Assembly (NCBI RefSeq): GCF_014653695.1
Contig: NZ_BNAR01000002.1
Location: 1-64,000 of the forward strand
From: Lentzea cavernae
Lineage (GTDB): Bacteria; Actinomycetota; Actinomycetes; Mycobacteriales; Pseudonocardiaceae
DNA: 64,000 nucleotides
Reading direction: 5' to 3'
Shown: piece after piece, positions 1 through 9,000 of the stretch
Position numbering within the stretch: the first letter of the stretch is position 1
Layout of the letters: the number at the start of each line of letters is the position of its first letter
Notes under the pieces: generated by a model
Databases searched by the model: none
The model's input: the letters and a program-made list of their open reading frames with translations, nothing else
What the model was told of the DNA's origin: nothing
Program-made: the position numbers and the translations under genes

Positions 1-3000
1 CACGAGCCACCACAACAACATCACGAACATCGGGGTGATCACCGATGACGACCTCGACCTCACCGGGCTCCACCCGGTAACCGCGGATCTTCACCTGCTC
101 ATCGACACGACCCAAGAACTCGATCGTCCCGTCCGCACGCCACCGCGCCCGGTCACCCGTCCGGTACAAACGCCCACCAGAACCGGCGAACACGTCCGGA
201 ACGAACCGGAGGGAGGTGAGGTCGGGCCGCCCCAGGTAGCCGCGCGCCACACCGGCGCCACCGACCAGCAGCTCACCGGGAACGCCGACGGGAACAGGCC
301 GCATCGCCGAGTCGACGACGACAGCGCGCGCACCGGCCAGCGGTGTGCCGATCGGCACCACAGCGGCAGGGTGGTCCTCCGTGACCGCGTGGAAGATCGA
401 GTCGATCGCCGCCTCGGTCACACCGAACACGTTGCCCGGCACCGCATTCGGCGCCACCTCCGCAACAGCGGTGACAAGCGCGTCGTGCGTCCACATGTCC
501 GTACCCGAGATCACCAACCGCAGCGACTCGACCGGGCCTGCGATCCGGCAATGCGCGGCCAGGTCACGCAGCAACATGCCCGGGACGATCTCCGCGACCT
601 CGATCCGATGCTCTACCAACGTGGCGTGCAACGACTCGACGGACACGTGCTCGTCGTGCGGCAAGAACACGACCGTCTGCCCGAACGCCAACGCCCGCGT
701 CATGTCACCGATCGACACGTCGAACCCAGGACCCGACATCGACAACACCGGCCCAGGCCCGCCCAGTGCGGCCAAACCGTCACGCCAACCGGCCACATAG
801 GACGAAAGAGCGCTGTGCGTGACGGCCACGCCCTTGGGACGCCCCGTGGAACCCGAGGTGTAAGCGATGTACGCCAACGCATCGGGGTCGACCGGCGGAA
901 GAACCTCCCCAGAAGCCTCAGCCACGTCATCGACCAGCAACACCTCACCGGAGAACCCGGACAGATCCGTGGTCGTCACGACCGCGACCACACCGGCATC
1001 CGCCAGCAGGAACTCCAGCCGCTCAGCCGGAAGCCCAGGGTTGACCGGCACGTACACGCCGCCAGAGCGCAGCACACCCTGGAAAGCGACCGCCAGTTCG
1101 ATCCCGCGCGGCACCAGTACGGCGACCGGCGACTCGACGGTCACCCCGGCCTGCCGGAGCCGTCCTGCCAACGCGTCCGCACGGGCGTCCAGCTCGGCGA
1201 ACGTCAGCCGCTCGTCACCGCACACCACGGCAACGCCGTCGCCCGCCCAGCCACGGATCAGCTCCGGCACAGACGCCTCGGCAGCCGGAACGGGGGTCTC
1301 ACCCCACGCCACCAGCTCCGCCGCCTGCTCCGGACGCTGCAACGGCACGTCGGCGACGGCCAGCCCGGGCCGTTCCGCGACGGCGGTCAGCACGACCACC
1401 AACTGGTCGAGGATCCGCGCCACGGTGGCCGAGTCGAACGCGGCCGTCGAGAACTCCGCCTCGATGCGCAGCGTGCGTTCGAGGTCGACGGCGAACGTGA
1501 GCGGGTAGTTGCCCTGTTCCACCGAGTCGACGGAGGCGTAGCCGTCGGGAACCTCGGCCAGGTCGTCCGGCAGTTCGCGGTGGGGGTAGTTGCCGAACAC
1601 GACGATCGAGTCGAACAGCGCACGGCCGCCCGGTACCGACGACCAGCGCTGGACGTCCACCAGCGGCGTGTACTCGAACCGCTGCAGCGCGACCTGGTTG
1701 TCCCGCAGCTCGCGCAGCCACGACGTGAACGGCACGTCCGCGGGCACGGCGGTCCGCACCGGCAGGGTGTTGATGAAGAGACCGACGATCGACTCCACGC
1801 CGGTCAGGTCGCCGGGTCGGCCGGACACGGTGAGCCCGAACAGCACGTCGTCCTCGCCGGAGGACGCGGACAGGACCTTGGCCCACGCCGCCTGCACGAC
1901 CGTCGACAAGGTGACGCGCTCGCGGCGAGCCAACTCGACCAGCTTGGCGGTGACGCCCTCGGACAGCCTCGTCTTCAGGCGGTCCTGCGCGTAGTGGTTG
2001 GTGGCCAACCGGTCCACGGGCAACGGGGTCGGCGCCTCGAAACCGTCCAGAGCGGACCGCCAGAACGACTCCGACTCGTCGGGGTCGCGCCCGTCCAGCC
2101 ACGCGATGAACTCGCGGTACGACCGCACCGGAGCCAGCGACGAACCGTCGTAAGCGGCCAGGACCTCGTCCATCACGACGGGCAGACTCCACCCGTCGCA
2201 CAGGCCCTGGTACAGCCCCCACACCAGCCACAACCGGCCCTCGCCGCGATCCACCAGGTACAACCGCATCAACGGCGGCGCGGCGAGGTCGAAGCCCAGC
2301 GCCCGGTCCTGCGCCAGCAGCTCACGAAGCCGCGCGTGCTGGGCTTCCGAATCGACCTCGGACCAGTCGTGCACCTGCAGCGGCACGTCGACATCGGCCA
2401 GCACGACCTGCACCGGTTCGCTGACGCCCTCCCACACGAACCCGCTGCGCAACGCGGCGTGCCGTGAGATCACCGTCCGCCAGGCGTCGGCCAAGAGGTC
2501 GGCGTCAAGAGGACCGGCCAAGTCGTACACGCTTTGGCCCCAGTAAAGGCCGTCGACCGGCGAACCCACGACACCGAACAACATGCCCGACTGCACCGGA
2601 GCCAACCGGTACACGTCCGCCAACGCATAGCGGGAGGCGAGCCCGTCCACGTCGCCTTGCTCCAGCGACGCCAACGGGAAGTCCGACGGGGTGAAGCCCG
2701 ACGCACCGGACTGACAATGCGCCACCAGCGCGCGCAACGCCTCGACGTACCGGGCCGCAACCCGCTCTACGGTGCCGGTGAGGTGCAGGTTCGTGCTGTG
2801 CAGCCAGTCGATGCGCAGCCGGCCGTCGGCCGCGCGCACCACCTCGAGCTGCAACGGGTAGGCCCGCGTCCCACCAGAACCCTGCATCGGGCCCGCCAAA
2901 TCGGCGGGAAGTTCGCGGCGGATCAGGCCGTGCGAGTCGACGGCGTCGAAAGCGCCGAGGTAGTTGAACAGCACCGGACGCTCAGGAGCACCGGCCAACT

Positions 3001-6000
3001 CGCCGTGCAGCCACCGCAAGGCGCCGTAGCCGACACCACGTCGGGGCGCCGAGCGCAGCTGTTCCTTGACGGACTTCACCGTCGCGCCGATGTCCTCGTG
3101 CCGGTCCAGCCGCACCGGGAAGATCGACGTGAACCACCCGACCGTGCGCGACAGGTCCAGGTCCTCGCGGCCGTGGCTCTCCAGGTCGACGGTGACGTGG
3201 CCGGTGCCCGCCCACTCCCCCAGCACGGTCGCGAGAGCGGCGAGCAACAGGTCGTTGGCCTGCGTGCGATAAGCCTTGTGCGCCTCGCCGAACAGCGCGG
3301 CGGTGGTGTCGGCGTCGAGCCACGTGGTCACCACGGCGCCGGAGGCCTCGGTGTTCGGGCCGTCGCCGTCGACCGGCAGCGCGACCACGTCCGAGGTCGC
3401 CGCGGCCCAGTGGTCGCGTTCGCCGCCGGCATCGAGTTCCAGCAGGTGCTCGGCCCACTGCTGGAACGACGCCGTCTTCGGCCCCAGCGCCTCCGAGCGG
3501 TACGCGGTGTCGAGGTCTTCCAACAAGACGTTCCACGACACCCCGTCCATCACGAGGTGGTGGACGGTCAGACCGAGCCACGCGGGCTCGTCACCGCGAT
3601 CGAAGTAGACAGCGGCGAGCAGCGGACCGTCGTTCAGCCGCAACGACTTCTGCGCCACCGTCATCTCGGCGGCCACGTCCCCGGAACCCTCGACGACCCG
3701 CAACAGGTCAGCGGCCTCGATCCCGGCGTTGTGCTGACCATCGGCCGAGAACCGGATCCGCAACGCGTCGTGGTGCGCCACGAGCACATCAAGCGCCTGA
3801 CCCAGTCGTTCAGGATCGGTGCCGGGTGCCAGTTCGAACATGCCCGACCAGTTCCAGTGGTCGCGGTCCGGGACGTCCTGCGCCACGAACCAGTGCTGGA
3901 TCGGCGTCAACGGCACCGGTCCGGTGACCAGGCCCTGCTCCGCCAGCGAGACCACGGGCGTCTCCCGCACGGCGAGCGCGAGTTCCGCGACCGTCTGGTG
4001 GGCGAACACGTCCGCCACGTCGACACCCAGGTCCGCCGCGCGGACACGGGCGACGATCTGCAGGCTCAGGATCGAGTCGCCACCGAGCTCGAAGAAGTTG
4101 TCGTGCACACCAACGCGTTCAACACCCAGAACCCCGCTCCACACCGCCGCGAGCGTCTCCTCGACAGCGGTCCGGGGAGCCACATACGTCTCGGCGACGG
4201 TCTCCGGCTCCGGCTCGGGAAGCCCGCGGCGGTCGACCTTGCCGTTCGGCGTGAGCGGCAACCGTTCCAGCGCAACGAATACCGACGGCACGAGGTAGTC
4301 CGGCACGCGTTCGCGCAACCACGCACGCAGCACCGAACCGGTGACCTCGAAGTCCTCGGCCACCACGTAAGCCACCAAGCGCTTGCCACCGTGAGGGCCA
4401 CCATCCCGTGCCACCACAACGACATCACGCACACCGGGGTGATCACCGATGACGACCTCGACCTCACCGGGCTCCACCCGGTAACCGCGGATCTTCACCT
4501 GCTCGTCCACACGACCCAGGAACTCGATCGTGCCGTCCGCACGCCACCGCGCCCGGTCACCCGTGCGGTACAACCGGCCGCCCGGGCCACCGAACACGTC
4601 GGGCACGAACCGTTCCGCCGTCAGGTCCGGCCGGCCCACGTACCCCTGCGCCACACCCGAACCACCGACCAGCAGCTCACCGGGAACACCCACCGGCACC
4701 GGCCGCATCGCCGAGTCGACCACCACGGCCCGAGCCCCGGCCATCGGCGTGCCGATCGGCACCACGGCGGCGGGGTGGTCCTCACCCACGGGGTGGAAGA
4801 TCGAGTCGATCGCCGCCTCGGTCACACCGAACACGTTGCCCGGCACGGCGTTCGGCGCCACCTCGGCCACCGCCGTGGTGAGCGCGTCGTGGGTCCACAT
4901 GTCCGTACCGGAGATCACCAGGCGCAGCGACTTCACCGGCCCGGCCTCACGGCAGTACGCGGCCAGGTCGCGCAACAGCATGCCCGGCACGATCTCCGCG
5001 ACCTCGACCTCGTGGTCCACCAAGGTCTCGTGCAGCGACTCCACCGTCACGTGCTCGTCGTGCGGCAGGAACACCACGGTCCGGCCGAACGCCAGCGCCC
5101 GCGTCATGTCCCCGATCGACACGTCGAACCCGGGACCCGACATCGAGAGCACCGTGCCCGGACCGCCCAGGTCGGCGAGCCCTTCCCGCCAGCCCGCGAC
5201 GTACGACGACAGCGCCGCGTGCGTCACCGCGACACCCTTGGGCCGCCCCGTCGAACCCGACGTGTAGGCCACGTACGCCAACGCCTCGGGATCGATGTGC
5301 ACCGGCAGCGCGCCGAAGCCCGGCGAGTCGTCCAGCACCAGCACCTCGGCGAACCCGGCCAGCTCCCCGGCCAGAGCCGCGGTCGTGACCGCGACCGTCG
5401 CGCCGGCGTCGGCCAGCAGGAACGCCAGCCGGTCAGCGGGAAGCCCGGGGTTGACCGGCACGTACACGCCACCGGAGCGCAGCACGCCCTGGAACGCGAC
5501 AGCGAGTTCGACCCCGCGCGGCACCAGCACCGCGACCCGAGACCCGACCACCACGCCTGCCTGCTGCAGCCGGCCGGCCAGCGCCTCCGCCCGGAAACCG
5601 AGCTCGGCGAACGTCAGGCTCTCCGCGCCGCAGACGACCGCGACCTCGGGCGAGATCCGCGCCCAGTCGTCGATCAGGTCGGGCACCGGCCGTTCGGTGG
5701 CGGGCTCGCGGCTCTCGCCCCACGCCACCAGCGCCGCGGCCTGTTCCGGGCGCTGCAACGGCACGTCCCGCACGACCAGCTCCGGCTGCCGCACGACGGC
5801 GGTCAGCACGACCACGAGCTGGTCGAGGACGCGCTCCACCGTCACGGCGTCGAACGCGGCCGTCGAGAACTCGGCCTCGATCTTGAGCTCGGCCTCGACG
5901 TCGACGGCGAACGTGAGCGGGTAGTTGCCCTGCTCCACCGAGTCGAGCAACGGCGACAGCTCGAAGTCGGCGACGCGGCTCTGGCCACCGGGGTAGTTGC

Positions 6001-9000
6001 GCAGCACGACGATGCTGTCGAACAGCGCACGCCCACCGGGCACCGAGGACCAGCGTTGCGCGTCCACCAGCGGCGTGTACTCGAACCGCTGCACGGCCGC
6101 CTGGTTGTCCCGCAGCTCGCGCAGCCACGACGTGAACGGCACGTCCGCGGGCACGGCGGTCCGCACCGGCAGCGTGTTGATGAACAGGCCGACGGTCGAC
6201 TCGACCCCGGCCAGCTCGGGCGGCCTGCCCGACACGGTCAGGCCGAAGACCACCTCGTCCTCGCCCGAGGACGCCGACAGCACCTTGGCCCACGCGGCCT
6301 GCACCACCGCCGACAACGTCACGCGCTCACGCCGGGCCAGCTCGACCAGCCCCGCGGTCACGTCCGCGTCGAGGTGCGTGCGCCGCCGGTCCTGCGCGTA
6401 GTGGTTGGCGGCCAACCGGTCCACCGGCAACGGGGTGGGCGCCTCGAATCCGTCCAAATAGGACCGCCAGAACGACTCCGACTCGCCGGGGTCGCGTCCG
6501 TCCAGCCACGCGATGAACTCGCGGTAGGACCGTGCGGGAGCCAGCGACGCACCGTCGTAGGCGGTCAGAACCTCATCCAGGACAACGGGCAGACTCCACC
6601 CGTCGCACAGACCCTGGTACAGCCCCCAGACCAGCCAGTGCTGCCCGAGACCCCGGTCGACGAGGTACAGGCGCGTCAACGGCGGCGCGGCGAGGTCGAA
6701 GCCCAGCGCCCGGTCCTGCGCCAGCAACTCCCGCAACCGGGCGTGCTGGGTCTCCGCGTCGAGGTCGGACCAGTCGTGCACCTGCAGCGGCACGTCGACG
6801 TCGGCCAGCACGACCTGCACCGGCTCGCTGACACCCTCCCACACGAACCCGCTGCGCAACGCCGCCTGGCGCGCGATCACCGTCCGCCAGGCACCGGCGA
6901 GCCGGTCGGCGTTCACGGTCCCGGTGAGCTCGTAGATCCCCTGGCCCCAGTAGAGGCCGTCCTCGGCGGGAGCACCGACGACACCGAACAACATGCCCGA
7001 CTGCACCGGCGCCAACCGGTACACGTCCGCCAGAGCCGGGAACCGCGCCGCCAGTCGATCGACCTCGCCCTGCGCCAGCGACGCCAACGGGAAGTCCGAC
7101 GGCGTGAGGCCCGAAACCCCGGACCGGCAGTGCGCGACCAGCGCCTCCAGCTCGCGCCGGTAGGTCGCGGCCAGCCGCTCGACGGTCGCGTCCTCGTGCA
7201 GGTCCGCGCTGTAGTGCCACTCGACCTGCAGCTGCCCGTCGGCGGTGCGGGTCACCTCGAGGTTCAGCACGTGGGACCGCGTGCCACGACCGGCCGTCGC
7301 GGCGCCTCGCAACGCCACGGGCAGTTCGCGCCGCAGCAGATCCCCGGTTCCTGCACCGGATCCGAGGTAGTTGAACAGCACCGGACGCTCTGGCGCGTCG
7401 GCCAGTTCTCCGTGCAACCAGCGCAGGGAGCCGTAGCCCACGCCACGACGCGGCACCGCCCGCAGCTGCTCCTTGACCGCCTTCACGGTCGCGCCGAGCT
7501 CCTCGTGCCGGCTCAGCCGCACCGGGAAGATCGACGTGAACCACCCGACCGTGCGCGACAGGTCGACCCCGTCCGCGATCGCCTCACGACCGTGGCTCTC
7601 CAGGTCGATGGTCAGCTCGTCGGTACCGGCCCACGGGCCGAGCGTGCGCACCAACGCCGACAGCAGCAGGTCGTTGCCCTGCGTGCGGTAAGCCTTGTGC
7701 GCGTCACCGAGCAACGCGGCGGTCGTCGCGGCGTCCAGCAGCGTCGTGTGGATCCGCGCGGAACGTTCGTCGTTGGGCCCGTCGCCGTCGACCGGCAGCG
7801 CGACCACACCGGAGGTCGCCGCCGTCCAGTGCTCCCGTTCAGCACTCGCGTCGAACGACTGGAGCTGCTCGGCCCACTGCTGGAACGAGGTGGTCTTCGG
7901 ACCCAGCTCCTCCGAGCGGTACGCGGTGTCGAGGTCTTCCAACAAGACGTTCCACGACACCCCGTCCATCACGAGGTGATGCACGGTCAAGCCAAGCCAC
8001 GCGGGCTCGTCACCGCGATCGAAGTACACAGCCGCGAGCAATGGACCATCCGCCAAGCGCAACGACTTCTGCGCCGCCGTCATCTCGGCGGCCACGTCCA
8101 CGGAACCCTCGACGACCCGCAACAGGTCAGCGGCCTCGATCCCGGCGTTGTGCTGACCATCAGCCGAGAACCGGATCCGCAACGCGTCATGGTGCGCCAC
8201 AAGTACGTCGAGCGCCTGACCCAACCGAACCGGGTCTGTGCCCGGTGCCAGCTCGAACACGCCCGACCAGTTCCAGTGGTCCCGGTCCTCGACGTCCTGC
8301 GCCACGAACCAGTGCTGGATCGGCGTCAACGGCACCGGCCCGGTGACCACGCCCTGCTCCGCCAGCGTCACCGCGGGGGTGTCGCGCACGACGGCCGCCA
8401 GTTCGGCGACGGTCTGGTGCGACAGCACGTCGGCCACGTCGACACCGAGCCCCGCAGCACGAGCACGCGCCACGATCTGCAGGCTCAGGATCGAGTCGCC
8501 GCCGAGCTCGAAGAAGTTGTCGTGCACGCCGACACGCCGGAAGCCCAGCACCTGCGCCCACACCGAGGCCAGAGCGTCCTCAGTGGACGTTCGAGGCGCT
8601 TCGTAGACCTCCGCGGTCTCGGGCTCCGGGTCGGGCAGACCACGACGGTCGACCTTGCCATTCGGCGTCAGCGGCAACCGTTCCAGCGCGACGAACACCG
8701 ACGGCACCAGGTAGTCCGGCACCCGCTCGCGCAGCCAAGAGCGCAGCACCGAACCGGTGACCTCGGAGTCCTCGGCCACCACGTAGGCCACCAGGCGCTT
8801 ACCGCCGTGAGGGCCGCCGTCCCGGGCCACCACGACGACGTCACGAACGTTCGGGTGGTCACCGATGACGACCTCGACCTCACCGGGCTCCACCCGGTAG
8901 CCGCGGATCTTCACCTGCTCGTCGACCCGGCCGAGGAACTCCAGCTCCCCGTCCGCGCGCCACCGCGCCCGGTCACCCGTGCGGTACAACCGGCCGCCCG

